A stretch of DNA of 64,000 nucleotides, from contig CAVPGM010000025.1 of NCBI GenBank assembly GCA_963703945.1, positions 1 to 64,000 of the forward strand, written 5' to 3'. Numbering within the stretch: the stretch's first letter is position 1; each line of letters starts with the position of its first letter. The DNA comes from JALORV01 sp963703945 (GTDB lineage: Bacteria > Pseudomonadota > Gammaproteobacteria > Burkholderiales > Burkholderiaceae_F). The translations under genes and the position numbers were made by a program. The notes below the pieces were generated by a model. It was not told the DNA's origin and ran no database searches. It was given only the letters and a program-made list of their open reading frames with translations. This document shows, in pieces, positions 27,714 through 36,836 of the stretch.

Positions 27714-28478
27714 ATGCTCGTGAACCCTAATGCGGAGCGGCTTGTCCGCGTCGTGCTGCTCGCCGGCGCGTGCGTGACGCTCGTTTTCAATGCGGCCGCC
27801 GCCCCGGGGCGCGTGACTCCAGCGGTCGAGCTCGACGCTGCCGCCGGCGAAGTGGTCGCCGGTACGAACGCTTTCAGACAATCGCAGCAATTAGTTCCGC
27901 TGTCGGTAAACACGTCGCTGCAGGCCGCCGCGCAGGACTTCGCGGAGTACATGGCCCGCAATGAACGTTACGGCCATCAGGCGGATGGCCGGTCACCCGC
28001 CGAGCGCGTGCGCGACCACGGCTACGACTACTGTCTGATCGCGGAAAACATCGGCCAGGTTCACCGCGTCCCGGAATACACCGGTGAAGAAATCGCGCGC
28101 GCCCTTGTCGATGGCTGGATCGCCTCCCCGCGTCACCGCCGGGCGATGCTCGACGTCGATGCCACCGAGACCGCGGTCGCGATCGTGCGCAGCGGACGCA
28201 GCGGCCATTATTACGGCGTCCAGCTGATCGGGCGGCCGCGTGGCGAGGCGATCCGCATGCAGGTGGCCAATCGCGGCCCGCTCGAGGTTCGCTACGAGAT
28301 CGACGAGCGCGTCTACCGTCTGGCTCCACGTTCGGTGCACACGCATACGCTGTGCCGTAGTTCAACGCTCGTGATGACCTTTCCCGAGGGCACGATCGCC
28401 CGCGCGTCGCCGGTCGACGGACAGCGCTACACCGCAAAGCCCGCGGAGGACGGTCACTGGACCATGCTGGCCGACTGA
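27714..28478 (+). CDS. Secreted CAP/SCP-domain protein
   Basis: 254 aa from ATG 27714. A signal peptide (VVLLAGACVTLVFNAAAA) precedes the CAP domain: AAQDFAEYMARNERYGHQADG with a putative metal-ligand His, CLIAENIGQV with the conserved Glu, and GWIASPRHRRAMLD. Bacterial CAP proteins have no agreed enzymatic role. The last 80 residues form a beta-rich extension. Stands alone between opposite-facing neighbours. Confidence 0.82.
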   Translation: MLVNPNAERLVRVVLLAGACVTLVFNAAAAPGRVTPAVELDAAAGEVVAGTNAFRQSQQLVPLSVNTSLQAAAQDFAEYMARNERYGHQADGRSPAERVRDHGYDYCLIAENIGQVHRVPEYTGEEIARALVDGWIASPRHRRAMLDVDATETAVAIVRSGRSGHYYGVQLIGRPRGEAIRMQVANRGPLEVRYEIDERVYRLAPRSVHTHTLCRSSTLVMTFPEGTIARASPVDGQRYTAKPAEDGHWTMLAD

Positions 28479-28514
28479 GACGTCCGGTCTGCGCCCCGCT
28501 TCTTACGCGGTGAA

Positions 28515-31500
28515 TCAGGCCGCGCGGTTCGTTTCCTCGCCGCTGTCACTAACCACGTTCAGCGGCGCAGGCCGCCGCAGGCCCGCAAGCATGGCCACCA
28601 GCTGGCCGTGGTCGACCGGTTTGACCAGATGCGCATCGAATCCCGCCTCGCGCGACAATCGCCGGTCTTCTTCCTGTCCCCATCCGGTCAGCGCCACCAG
28701 CACGGCCCTGCGGCCCGAGGGTTGCGCGCGGATGCGACGTGCCACGTCGTAGCCATTCAGTCCGGGCAGCCCGATATCGAGCAGCACGACGTCCGGTTGG
28801 AAGCTTTCAGCCACCTCGAGCGCGCTCCTGCCGTCGAACGCACTGCGCGTCTCGTGCCCCGTTAACTCCAGCAGCATCGTCAGCGACTCGGTTGCGTCGC
28901 GGTTGTCATCGACCACGAGTATCCGATGAGTTGCGCCCTCGACCGCGGTACCCGCGGCCGGCACGGCCTGCAGCCGAACGACTCCTTCTGCGCGCGGCAG
29001 ATGCACTGTGAACCTGCTGCCCAGTCCGCGGCCCGCGCTCCCCGCATCGACCGTGCCTCCGTGCAGTTCCACGAGGCGGCGCACCAGTGTCAGCCCGAGC
29101 CCGAGCCCCCCCTGCTGGCGCTCGAGCGACTGGTCGGCCCGGGTGAACATGTCGAAGATGGTCGGCAGCACGTCGGCCTCGATCCCCATTCCGGTGTCCT
29201 TGATCGAAACGACGACTTGCTCGCCAGCATCCTCGACCACCAGTCGCACCGAGCCACCCGGATCGGTGTACTTGCAGGCGTTCTCCAGAAGATTGATGAA
29301 CACCTGCGTCAGGCGGACGGGATCGGCATTGAGCTGGATCGACGCATCGGGGAGCTCAACCGCCAGTCGATGACCGCGCGAGTCGGCCAGCGGCTGCACG
29401 GTCTGCACTGCCTGTTCGATGATCGGTCGCAGTTTGCAGATCGACTTGCGCAGTTCGAGCCGATTGTGAGTGATGCGACTCACATCCAGCAGGTCGTCGA
29501 TCAGGCGCACCATGTAGCTCAGCTGGCGCTCCATGGTCTCGCACGCGTGGTTGAGCAGACCGAGATCCGAATGCGCCCGCTTGATGATTTCGAGCGAATT
29601 CTTGACCGGAGCCAGCGGATTGCGCAGCTCGTGGGCGAGCACTGCCAGGAATTCATCCTTGCGCCGATCGGTTTCGCGCAGCTGCTCGAGCAGTCGTTCC
29701 CGCTCCTGCTGCGCCCGCTTCAGTTGGGTGAGGTCGAGGGCGATGCGCACATGCGCGTCACTGCCGGGTTCCAGCAGGGCAGCGGCGCCGAGGAAATGGG
29801 TCCGTTCGCCATCGGGCCGCAGGAATGCCTTCTCGTAACCGGTGACGCTGCCCTCCTTCACAAGCCGCTCGGTCGTTTGGCGATAGGTCTCCTGGAACTC
29901 CGGGGCGATCGCCTGCTGCCAGTTGACCCGCCCCGCCTCGAAATCGTCGCGACGCTGACCCATCATCCGCAGCATCTCGTCGTTGACGTACGTCACGTTG
30001 CCCTTGCCGTCGCCGAATCCGACGCCGATCAGGTTCGCATCGGCCAGGCGCCGGAAGCGCGCCTCACTGCGCGACAGTGCGACCTCGAACTGCTTGCGCT
30101 CCGTGATGTCGATGCACGAACCGATGCAGCCGGCAAACTCGGCGCCGGACTCGTAGCGCGGCACGCCGTTGTCCAGCAACCAGCGGTACTCGCCGCTGCG
30201 GTGACGCACGCGATATTCGATGGAAAAGGAACCCTTTGCTCCGAACGCCTCGCGGTAGGCCTGCAGGCAACCGGCAACATCATCGGGATGAATGTTCTCG
30301 GTCCAGCCGTCGCCCAGTTCCTGCTCCAGCCTGCGACCGACGAAGTCCAGCCAGGTGCGGTTGCACCATGTGCGATTCCGGTCCGCGCCGCTCACCCATA
30401 TCAGCACCGGCGCCGCGTCGGCCATGACGCGGAACCGCTGCTCGCTCTCCCGCAATGCGTCTTCGGCCCGCTTGCGGGCCGTCACATCGAGCGTGAAACA
30501 GCGTGTGTGCACGAAGCGGCCGTTCTCTCGATACGCGCTCGAACTGATCAACACGTCCTTGACCGAGCCATTCTTGCAGCGCAGCCGCGCGGAATAGTCG
30601 CGCGGGGCATCGCCGCGCGCGAGGCGGGCCATGATCGAATCGATCACATCCTGGTCGACGTGGAACTCGGCGATGTTGTGGCCCACGTATTCCTCTTCCG
30701 AGTATCCGAGCAACTGCAGTTCGGCGCGGTTCACCCGCAGCACGGTCCCGTCGGGTCCGACCCAGTGCATGCCGACGTTGGCGTTGTCGAAGAAATCGGA
30801 GAGGTCGCGCTCGCTACGCAGAACCCTGCCTTCAACCTCACGACGCTCGGTGATGTCGCGAAAAACCAGCACGACGCCGACTATCGCGCCGTCGACGTCG
30901 CGTATCGGCGCGGCACTGTCGTCGATGCCCCGCTCGCTGCCGTCGCGGTTGACGAGGATCGTATGGTTCGCCAAACCGACGATGGCGCCCGACCTCAGAA
31001 CCTTGTCGACCGGGTTGTCGACCCGCGCGCGGGTTTCCTCGCTGACAATATCGAATACTTCCGTCAGCGGCCGGCCCGCAGCGGCCTCACGGCTCCATCC
31101 CGTCAGCTTGCTGGCGATTCCGTTCAGGAACGTGACGCGGCCGCGCTCGTCGGTGGTGATCACGCCATCGCCGATGCTGGCGAGCGTGACGCGCAGTGCT
31201 TCGCGTTGCTGAGCCGCCGATCGAAGCGCGCGCCGCTCGCGTTCCTGCGTTCGGAATGCGAGCTGTGCCGCCACGGTCGCGCAGACGGCCGAGGCGAAGA
31301 ACACGCCGAGTCCCACTGCCCCGACCGTAGTCTCCAAGGCAAACGAATGCCGCGGGGGGATGAACAAATACCAGGTGCCGAGCGCGCCGACCGCGGCCGC
31401 CACGAAGAAAGGACCCGGTTGCACCGTCACTACCAGGATCAGCAGGGCCGCGAACACCAGCAGGAAGGGGAGACGGTCCTCGAGCCACAGGTCGAGCAGT

Positions 31501-31655
31501 CCGTGTGCGAGCAGGCCGAGACCGACGGCTGCAAGCGCAAACAGATATTGCTTGGCGAGCGGCCAGTCACGCGAAGACTGCCCGGAGAGGATCTGCTGGG
31601 GCAGCCGCTCGAAGGCGTCGATCCCGAAGGACGGACGCCCGAAGGAGGCCTTCAA
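28515..31655 (-). CDS. Hybrid sensor histidine kinase with four PAS domains and a receiver
   Basis: 1046 aa, intact. N-terminal membrane block (about residues 35-135, four helices resembling the KdpD/DUF4118 domain), then four PAS units (starts near 155, 285, 410 and 535; each closes with a DITERK-like linker), HisKA with phospho-acceptor His in LAHELRNPLAPV (about 670), HATPase with LLENACKYTDPGG, DTGMGIE and GLGLGL, and a receiver with acceptor Asp in VVLLDIGLPG. Phosphate can thus pass to its own receiver; no output domain is attached, so a partner is required. Signal unknown. Confidence 0.9.
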   Translation of the reverse strand: MKASFGRPSFGIDAFERLPQQILSGQSSRDWPLAKQYLFALAAVGLGLLAHGLLDLWLEDRLPFLLVFAALLILVVTVQPGPFFVAAAVGALGTWYLFIPPRHSFALETTVGAVGLGVFFASAVCATVAAQLAFRTQERERRALRSAAQQREALRVTLASIGDGVITTDERGRVTFLNGIASKLTGWSREAAAGRPLTEVFDIVSEETRARVDNPVDKVLRSGAIVGLANHTILVNRDGSERGIDDSAAPIRDVDGAIVGVVLVFRDITERREVEGRVLRSERDLSDFFDNANVGMHWVGPDGTVLRVNRAELQLLGYSEEEYVGHNIAEFHVDQDVIDSIMARLARGDAPRDYSARLRCKNGSVKDVLISSSAYRENGRFVHTRCFTLDVTARKRAEDALRESEQRFRVMADAAPVLIWVSGADRNRTWCNRTWLDFVGRRLEQELGDGWTENIHPDDVAGCLQAYREAFGAKGSFSIEYRVRHRSGEYRWLLDNGVPRYESGAEFAGCIGSCIDITERKQFEVALSRSEARFRRLADANLIGVGFGDGKGNVTYVNDEMLRMMGQRRDDFEAGRVNWQQAIAPEFQETYRQTTERLVKEGSVTGYEKAFLRPDGERTHFLGAAALLEPGSDAHVRIALDLTQLKRAQQERERLLEQLRETDRRKDEFLAVLAHELRNPLAPVKNSLEIIKRAHSDLGLLNHACETMERQLSYMVRLIDDLLDVSRITHNRLELRKSICKLRPIIEQAVQTVQPLADSRGHRLAVELPDASIQLNADPVRLTQVFINLLENACKYTDPGGSVRLVVEDAGEQVVVSIKDTGMGIEADVLPTIFDMFTRADQSLERQQGGLGLGLTLVRRLVELHGGTVDAGSAGRGLGSRFTVHLPRAEGVVRLQAVPAAGTAVEGATHRILVVDDNRDATESLTMLLELTGHETRSAFDGRSALEVAESFQPDVVLLDIGLPGLNGYDVARRIRAQPSGRRAVLVALTGWGQEEDRRLSREAGFDAHLVKPVDHGQLVAMLAGLRRPAPLNVVSDSGEETNRAA

Positions 31656-31837
31656 GGCTGAGGCTCTTTGCGCGGCACTGACCGCAAGAGGCGCTGCAAT
31701 TTTTCTGCGAGACCCAACTGGAGCGGCTGCCGGTTCATCGCTGTCTCCTACCGATACGGCCCCTCCCCACCGGCGGATTGTGCCAAGGTCGGAAGCGATT
31801 GAGCAAGCGACCGTTGCGAATCACCGACGGTCGCCAT

Positions 31838-31851
31838 GGCACACCGTTTGC
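31838..31851 (+). promoter_or_regulatory. Sigma-54 promoter before the small ORF and ku
   Basis: GGCACACCGTTTGC, a full match to GGCAC-N5-TTGC with GG and GC 10 bp apart, preceded by T. Expected start near 31863. First gene-like frame begins at 31888, ku at 32145. Confidence 0.65.
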
Positions 31852-31887
31852 TCCGGCCGTTCAACAGTCGAATCCTCGGCCTTCCAT

Positions 31888-32055
31888 TTGCTGCGCGCGC
31901 TGTTTGACGGGTTCTGGGTGCTGTACTACCGGTGGGCGCTCAATGCCCTGCATCCGGCGCATCCCGACGCGAGTCATGTTCAGCTGATGCACGCCCTGCA
32001 CATGGCCCGCCTCGAACGTTTCCTCGGCCGACCGCGGGCCAGCGGGTCCTTCTAG
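31888..32055 (+). CDS. Putative small protein upstream of ku
   Basis: 55 codons from a TTG at 31888 (a GTG at 31918 would give 45 aa); no strong ribosome site. The sequence FDGFWVLYYRWALNALHP followed by HPDASHVQLMHALHMARL is amphipathic and does not look like random translation. Placed 25 nt after the predicted sigma-54 start. Function unknown. Confidence 0.35.
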   Translation: MLRALFDGFWVLYYRWALNALHPAHPDASHVQLMHALHMARLERFLGRPRASGSF

Positions 32056-32144
32056 TGACCTCACGCCACCGCCGCTCGACGACATCGCCCTGCCGCGGTC
32101 GACGCCGGCCCGTGCGTTGAGCCGGCGACGGGGCGATATACGCG

Positions 32145-33034
32145 ATGGCTTCGCGCGCGCTGCAGTCGGTGACGATCACCTTCGGGCTCATCACCATCCC
32201 GGTGAAGATGTACCCGGCGACCGACCCGCAGGGCCGAATCCACTTTCATTTCCTGCACAAGTGCGGCAGCCGCGTCACCCAGCAGTACCACTGCATCAGG
32301 GAGAACAAGAACGTCCCGCGCAGCGAACTGGTGAAAGCCTACGAGTTCGAAAAGGACCGCTTCGTCACCCTCACCAAGGAAGAACTGGAGGCACTGGAGG
32401 AAGCGTCGAGCGGCGCCATCGAGATCACGGAGTTTGTCGCGCATGAAACGGTCGACCCGGTCTACTACGAGCGCGCCTATTACCTCGCCCCGGACAAGGG
32501 CGGTGCGAAGCCATACGCGCTGTTGTCGGAAGCGATGCGCAAGTCCGGCCGGACCGCGATCGGCCGCTGGGTGGCGCGCGGCAAACAGCACCTGGTCCAG
32601 CTGCGGGTCGTCGAGCACGGCCTGGTGTTGCAGCAGCTGCTGTACAGCGAAGAAGTGCGCGACTTCGGCGACATCGGAGTTCCATCGGCCAAGGTCAACG
32701 AGGGCGAACTGAAGCTCGCCGCGCAGCTGATCGACAGCATCACCTCCGGCAAGGGGTTTGATGCGGCCCGCTACGACGACGATGTCAAGGAGCGGATCGA
32801 GGAGCGGGCGCGAGATCACCGCGCCGGAAGCTCCGAAGGCGCCGCAGGGCGCCCGCGTGATCGACCTGATGGAGGCACTGCGTGCGAGCCTGAAGGCCGG
32901 CACGCGGTCGCCGGGCGGCCGAACGCGGCTTGACCCGCATTTCCGCGAAGAAGTCACATCGGCATGCCGCGGAGAAGGAGCCGACGCGCAAGCCACGGGC
33001 TCCGGCGCGCAAAGCCTCCCGCAGGGCGGCCTGA
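32145..33034 (+). CDS. ku: Ku protein for non-homologous end joining, two +1 shifts near the end
   Basis: ATG 32145. The Ku core is intact in one frame for 220 codons: SVTITFGLITIPVKMY, HFHFLHKCGSRV, ITEFVAHETVDPVYYERAYY and LAAQLIDSITSGKGFD. Extra bases near 32812 and 32912 shift the tail; read across them it gives EITAPEAPKAPQGARVIDL, ALRASLKAG and a Lys/Arg-rich end (RKPRAPARKASRRAA) stopping at 33034, total 295 aa, the usual bacterial size. Ku homodimers thread onto broken DNA ends and recruit LigD; the basic tail aids DNA binding. A LigD polymerase domain is 4 kb away. Transcription from the sigma-54 site at 31838 is possible. Confidence 0.9.
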
Positions 33035-33250
33035 TCAGGCTTCCACTTCGCCGAGGGACTCGGACTCACTTGCGGCCGCGTGCTTCCGGGTCGCGCTCGA
33101 TTCTCTCCGGTTCGTCGAGTAGTGGATCCTCGTCCTTCGCATGCGACCGCGCTTCGTCCTCGGCGCGCTCCAGTTCACGCGCCTCTCCTGCATCGCGCGG
33201 CTCCGCATCGCGCGCTTCCCTCTCGACGTCCGCAGTCTTCGGTCTGCGGA
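33035..33250. other. Gap after ku: charged open frame without start
   Basis: On the minus strand, directly after the BON gene, a frame rich in Glu, Asp and Arg (pieces such as DVEREARDAEPRDAG and ELERAEDEARSHAKDED) ends in ARGRK and TGA near 33067. It has no start codon in frame. It could be the end of a frameshifted acidic gene; otherwise the gap shows nothing. Confidence 0.3.
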
Positions 33251-33634
33251 TTACGGAGCGGTCAGGTTGTTCCTGACGGCCTTGACGCCTTCCACGTTCT
33301 GCGCAAGTTGCTCGGCGCGCATCTTCTCGCTGGCGGTGGCCACGCTGCCCGACAACGTGACGTTGCCGTTGTCCGTGTCGACGTTGATCTGCGTACCTTT
33401 AACCTGTGAGTCGGCCAGTAGCGCAGTCTTGACCTTGGTGGTCACGGCCGCGTCGTCGAGCGCCTTCTCGGCTCCGGCCGCGGCCTTCGACGTTTCGGTG
33501 CGCGCAGTTTGCGCGGCCTTGCTGGCGGTTGAACTCACCTGCTCGCGGTCGGACGGCGAGCACGCTCCTAGGGTGAGCAGCGCGATGGCCGACAAGGCAC
33601 AAGCGGATATCGGGTGAAACCGGGTAGCACGCAT
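33251..33634 (-). CDS. BON-domain lipoprotein 1
   Basis: 127 aa from ATG 33634 (GGAGGA 6 nt upstream). A lipoprotein signal with the lipobox LGAC at about residue 25 is followed by an Ala/Thr/Ser-rich linker and one BON domain (TTKVKTALLADSQVKG, INVDTDNGNVTLSGSV, AEQLAQNVEGVKAVRN). BON proteins bind membranes and are induced by osmotic or envelope stress. It follows the sigma-54 activator gene on the same strand by 88 bp, but has its own sigma-54 site. Confidence 0.85.
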   Translation of the reverse strand: MRATRFHPISACALSAIALLTLGACSPSDREQVSSTASKAAQTARTETSKAAAGAEKALDDAAVTTKVKTALLADSQVKGTQINVDTDNGNVTLSGSVATASEKMRAEQLAQNVEGVKAVRNNLTAP

Positions 33635-33672
33635 GTTGAATCCTCCATACGAATACTTCTGTCGGAGGTCGG

Positions 33673-33686
33673 GCAATCCGTGTTCC
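33673..33686 (-). promoter_or_regulatory. Sigma-54 promoter before BON lipoprotein 1
   Basis: GGAACACGGATTGC on the minus strand, one mismatch to GGCAC-N5-TTGC; predicted start about 28 nt before the ATG at 33634. Confidence 0.55.
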
Positions 33687-33721
33687 CGGATCGCGCCTCG
33701 GGGCAGCGCCGGCTGCTGCGC

Positions 33722-35134
33722 TCAGGCGACGGGAGATGAGGTCTTCGACTCGGGCTGGCCGCTGCCGTTGGATCCCTGCGGCACAAAACCGTCGGCAGAA
33801 TATTCCTTCAGCCGGTTGTAAAGCGTCTTCAGGCTGACACCGAGCGCAGCGGCGGTCCGTTCCTTCTGGCCGCCAAAATGTTCCAAAGTCGCAAGAACCA
33901 GCGCACGCTCGGCAGCGGCGAGCGAACTCCCGACGCGGATCGAAACGACGGGACCATCGTCATGGCGTGCGGCCCGCTGGGATTCGAGTTCGAGCCATTC
34001 GTTGGTGATGACGGCATCCTGGGCCATCACGAATGCCCGCTGTACGACGTTGCGCAACTCGCGGACGTTGCCAGGCCAGTCATATGCATTCATGGCCGCA
34101 TAGGCCGCCGGTTCGAACCGCTTCGCCGTGCCCTCTGTCCTGCAGATGTCCTGCAGAAAATGATCTGCCAACAGCGGCACATCTTCGCTGCGTTCACGCA
34201 ATGGCGGCAGGCGGATCGGAAAAACGTTCAGGCGATACAGGAGGTCCTCGCGCAGCTTGCCCTCGGCAACCGCCTTGTCGGGAATCCGGTTTGTGGCTGT
34301 GACCACTCGCACATCGGCGGTTTGCGTCTCAGTCGAGCCGACCCGGTTGAATGTCCCGGTCTCGAGCACGCGCAACAGCTTGACCTGCAGGTCGAGCGGC
34401 ATCTCGGTAATTTCGTCGAGGAAGAGCGTCCCTCCATTCGCCCGTTCGAAGAAGCCGTGGTGCTGACGGTTGGCCCCGGTAAAACTTCCCTTTTCGTGGC
34501 CGAAGATTTCACTTTCCATCAGGTGCGGGGATATCGCCCCACAGTTGATCGCGAGGAACGGCTGCGTGCGGCGCCGGCTCAGCTGATGGATAGTCTGGGC
34601 GACGAGTTCCTTTCCTGTCCCGCTTTCACCCTGCACCAGCACGGTCACTGCCGTCGCGGCGACGCGGGCAACCTGCTCATACACACGCTGCATCGCCGCG
34701 GAGTTGCCCCACATCTCGCCAAAGCGCCCGCTGCGCGCGAACTCCTCGTGCAAATCGGTGATTTCAGCCTGCAACTCCGCCGGCCGCATCACGCGGCCCA
34801 ACACCCCGTTGACCTGTGACGGGGTGACCGGCTTGATCAGGTAGTCGGCCGCGCCGAGCCGCAGCGCTTCGATAGAAGTCTCGAGGCTTGCGTGACCGGT
34901 GATCAGAACGACTTCGGTGTTGTTGAGCACCGACTTGTCTTCGAAGAGCTCGGTGCCCTTGCCGTCGGGCAGCATCAGGTCCAGAAAGACGACATCTGGA
35001 GAGTTCATGACCAGCTGCCGTTTGGCCTCGCGCATGGTGCGCGCGGTCGCTGCGGTGAATCCCTGGCTGACGGCCAGCTCGGCGAGCATCTCCGCCGTGT
35101 CGGCATCGTCGTCGACAATCAAAGCGTGACCCAT
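33722..35134 (-). CDS. NtrC-family sigma-54 response regulator 1 (complete motifs)
   Basis: 470 aa from ATG 35134 (a GTG one codon upstream is possible). Receiver: LIVDDDADTAE, phospho-Asp in VVFLDLMLPDG. AAA+ domain: Walker A GESGTGKE, GAFTGA loop as GSFTGA, Walker B GGTLFLDEITEMP, R-fingers in FREDLLYRL-type segment (LREDLLYRLNVF). Fis-type HTH at the end (GQKERTAAALGVSLKTLYNRL). All pieces needed to remodel the sigma-54 closed complex are present, so this is the natural activator for the sigma-54 sites around it. The kinase is not adjacent; 38458-39162 is a candidate. Confidence 0.93.
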   Translation of the reverse strand: MGHALIVDDDADTAEMLAELAVSQGFTAATARTMREAKRQLVMNSPDVVFLDLMLPDGKGTELFEDKSVLNNTEVVLITGHASLETSIEALRLGAADYLIKPVTPSQVNGVLGRVMRPAELQAEITDLHEEFARSGRFGEMWGNSAAMQRVYEQVARVAATAVTVLVQGESGTGKELVAQTIHQLSRRRTQPFLAINCGAISPHLMESEIFGHEKGSFTGANRQHHGFFERANGGTLFLDEITEMPLDLQVKLLRVLETGTFNRVGSTETQTADVRVVTATNRIPDKAVAEGKLREDLLYRLNVFPIRLPPLRERSEDVPLLADHFLQDICRTEGTAKRFEPAAYAAMNAYDWPGNVRELRNVVQRAFVMAQDAVITNEWLELESQRAARHDDGPVVSIRVGSSLAAAERALVLATLEHFGGQKERTAAALGVSLKTLYNRLKEYSADGFVPQGSNGSGQPESKTSSPVA

Positions 35135-35137
35135 CAC

Positions 35138-35474
35138 CGTCTCCCTCGTCTGGCTTCTGTGCGCGCCACCCTCCTGCTCCAGCCCCGCGCATTAGTTAAA
35201 AAACGATATCAGAACCCGCACCCCGAATGCTGTGGCGCGCTCCCTCATGTGGGTTACGCGGGTTGAATATTTTCCAACCCTTGTGATGACATGTGTAATA
35301 AATCCTCATGCCGGCGACGTGCGTGTAGATCCGGGCGACAGAGGCTGCCGCAGTGCAGTGATCGACGCGTACGTCCGCGCTTATCCCCTACGGGCTCAGG
35401 GGACTGCGTGGGCAGTGCAGCCGGGTACTCGATGAGACAACACTCGATGCCGCGTCACCGCCGTGAGGTCGTGC
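35138..35474. other. Intergenic region upstream of response regulator 1
   Basis: About 340 bp with no convincing gene. A run TTAAAAAACGATATC near 35196-35210 is AT-rich and may be part of the regulator's promoter; no sigma-54 match was found on the minus strand here. Confidence 0.4.
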
Positions 35475-35690
35475 TCAAACGACGTGACGTCCGACCGCGA
35501 CGACAGTCAGCAGAAAATTCTTCCAGCCGGACGCATCGGCAATATCTCCCGCATAGGCCGCGGCTGCAGGTAACGAGCTCAATACCGCGCCTGCGATCCA
35601 GCGACCTTCACATCCGACTACCCAGCATCCCTTGTGCAGCTGGCGCAGGATGAAATGGACGGGGCGCGCAGGACTGTTGTGCTTGCTCAT
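35475..35690 (-). CDS. 71-aa protein of unknown function, sigma-54 site upstream
   Basis: ATG 35690 has an ideal AAGGAG 8 nt upstream. N-terminal MSKHNSPARPVHFILRQLH is basic; a central hydrophobic part (IAGAVLSSLPAAAAYAGD) may be a signal or membrane segment, and the end FLLTVVAVGRHVV is hydrophobic. Family not recognised. Divergent from glsB with back-to-back sigma-54 sites. Confidence 0.65.
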   Translation of the reverse strand: MSKHNSPARPVHFILRQLHKGCWVVGCEGRWIAGAVLSSLPAAAAYAGDIADASGWKNFLLTVVAVGRHVV

Positions 35691-35733
35691 GAGGATGACT
35701 CCTTGAGTGCGGTTGCCCGATGCGTTGAAGGAC

Positions 35734-35747
35734 GCAAACTCTGTGCC
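35734..35747 (-). promoter_or_regulatory. Sigma-54 promoter before the 71-aa gene
   Basis: GGCACAGAGTTTGC on the minus strand, preceded by TT: a full consensus match. Predicted start about 33 nt before ATG 35690. Confidence 0.7.
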
Positions 35748-35780
35748 AATCGCGCTGCAAGTGCAGCCCGCGGATTCCAC

Positions 35781-35794
35781 GGCACGGCGATTGC
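35781..35794 (+). promoter_or_regulatory. Sigma-54 promoter before the GlsB-like gene
   Basis: GGCACGGCGATTGC, full consensus, 69 bp before ATG 35863. Only 33 bp separate it from the divergent site at 35734-35747, so one upstream activator could serve both. Confidence 0.7.
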
Positions 35795-35862
35795 TGCCAG
35801 CGGCTGCCCGCGGACCGTTCAGGCCACGTGCACCCCTTTTCACACTTCTCGAGAGGACACCG

Positions 35863-36135
35863 ATGATCAACTTCATCATTTGGCTGGTTGTGGGAGGCGT
35901 GATCGGCTGGATCGCGAGCCTGATCATGCGCACCGATGCGCAGCAGGGAGTAGTGCTCAATGTCGTCGTCGGCATCGTCGGTGCCGCACTCGGCGGCTGG
36001 CTTATATCGCCGCTGATGGGGTTCCCGTCGATCAATCAGGACGCATTCAGCTTCGGTGCGATGGTCGTGTCGCTGATCGGCGCGATCATTCTGCTCGCAA
36101 TCGTCAACCTGTTCCGAAGAGGGACGGTGCGCTGA
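35863..36135 (+). CDS. GlsB/YeaQ/YmgE family membrane protein
   Basis: 90 aa; GAGAGGA 5 nt before the ATG. Three membrane helices with the family's IIWLVVGGVIGWIASLIM start and NVVVGIVGAALGGWL motif ('transglycosylase-associated'). Members are general-stress membrane proteins; no enzymatic activity is established. A DUF883-like gene follows 90 bp later and is probably co-transcribed. Confidence 0.88.
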   Translation: MINFIIWLVVGGVIGWIASLIMRTDAQQGVVLNVVVGIVGAALGGWLISPLMGFPSINQDAFSFGAMVVSLIGAIILLAIVNLFRRGTVR

Positions 36136-36225
36136 ATAAGGCGGCCGCCTACACCCGGACCGTCTGACCGAAACAATTCAACGGAGAGCTGAATCAATCA
36201 AGCTGCAACAAAAGGTGCAGACCCG

Positions 36226-36486
36226 TTGCACGGCTCCGTCGAGAGGATTGCGCAAGGCGCTCATCAGGCCGTCGATCGCGTTGCAACGCGGGCGGCTCCT
36301 GCCATCGATCAGGTGCGATCGGCCGCAGCACACGCCGGCGAGGCGGTCGGTGCACGTCTGGACGATCTGACCGCCATGCAGGACGAGTGGATGGAGTCGA
36401 TGCGCGACCGGGTGCGCGCACACCCGTTGGCAGTCGTGGGCATCGCGGTCCTCGCCGGCCTGCTTATCGGCCGGATCATGCGCTGA
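36226..36486 (+). CDS. DUF883/ElaB-like tail-anchored protein
   Basis: 86 aa from a TTG at 36226, the only start compatible with AAAGGTG 8 nt upstream; a stop lies just before. Helical amphipathic body (IAQGAHQAVDRVATRAAPA) and a C-terminal anchor AVVGIAVLAGLLIGRIM. Resembles DUF883 proteins, which tether inactive ribosomes to the membrane in E. coli (ElaB/YqjD). A shorter N-terminus than usual. Confidence 0.7.
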   Translation: MHGSVERIAQGAHQAVDRVATRAAPAIDQVRSAAAHAGEAVGARLDDLTAMQDEWMESMRDRVRAHPLAVVGIAVLAGLLIGRIMR

Positions 36487-36653
36487 AGTTGACGGGCCGG
36501 CGGCGGTCGCTGGGGCCGCGGCTTCGTCGACGCCGCCGGCCCGTCCAGTCCAGGACACGCGACCGCCCGACCGGATCGGTCGAGGTCGATGCCGCCCGGG
36601 TGGCACAGGTTTCTCACACTGCTGATCAACGACTGTGCGAACCTCGACGTCGC

Positions 36654-36667
36654 GGTACGACGCTTGC
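36654..36667 (+). promoter_or_regulatory. Sigma-54 promoter before a 43-aa gene
   Basis: GGTACGACGCTTGC, matching GG[CT]AC-N5-TTGC, with the predicted start about 26 nt before ATG 36705. Confidence 0.55.
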
Positions 36668-36704
36668 TTCGCACCGACTGCCTACGACATACGAGGTCTG
36701 TGCG

Positions 36705-36836
36705 ATGTCTCTTCCACTTCTGATCAAGGCGGCGGTCCTGAGTGGTGCCGCTTATGCGGCCACTCGCTGGTATGCAACACAACGTCAACCGGCCGCACGG
36801 CGACTGATCGCCGGTCCGAGACGCCGGTCGTCGTGA
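36705..36836 (+). CDS. 43-aa membrane-anchored peptide
   Basis: A single hydrophobic helix (LLIKAAVLSGAAYAATRW) followed by an Arg-rich tail; GAGG 8 nt before the ATG. Similar short proteins accompany DUF883 genes, but the family is not certain. Placed just after a sigma-54 site. Confidence 0.5.
   Translation: MSLPLLIKAAVLSGAAYAATRWYATQRQPAARRLIAGPRRRSS

Noticed and set aside
28926..31661. Plus-strand open frame of 911 codons
   Set aside because: Exact antisense of the hybrid histidine kinase; sequence is rich in His, Gln and Arg with no motif.
32056..32144. Sigma-54 site directly before ku
   Set aside because: GGCCCGTGCGTTGA lacks the -12 GC; ku is more likely served by the site at 31838.
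35138..35300. Sigma-54 site before response regulator 1
   Set aside because: Only a GG-N10-GC pair without TTGC was found; not counted.
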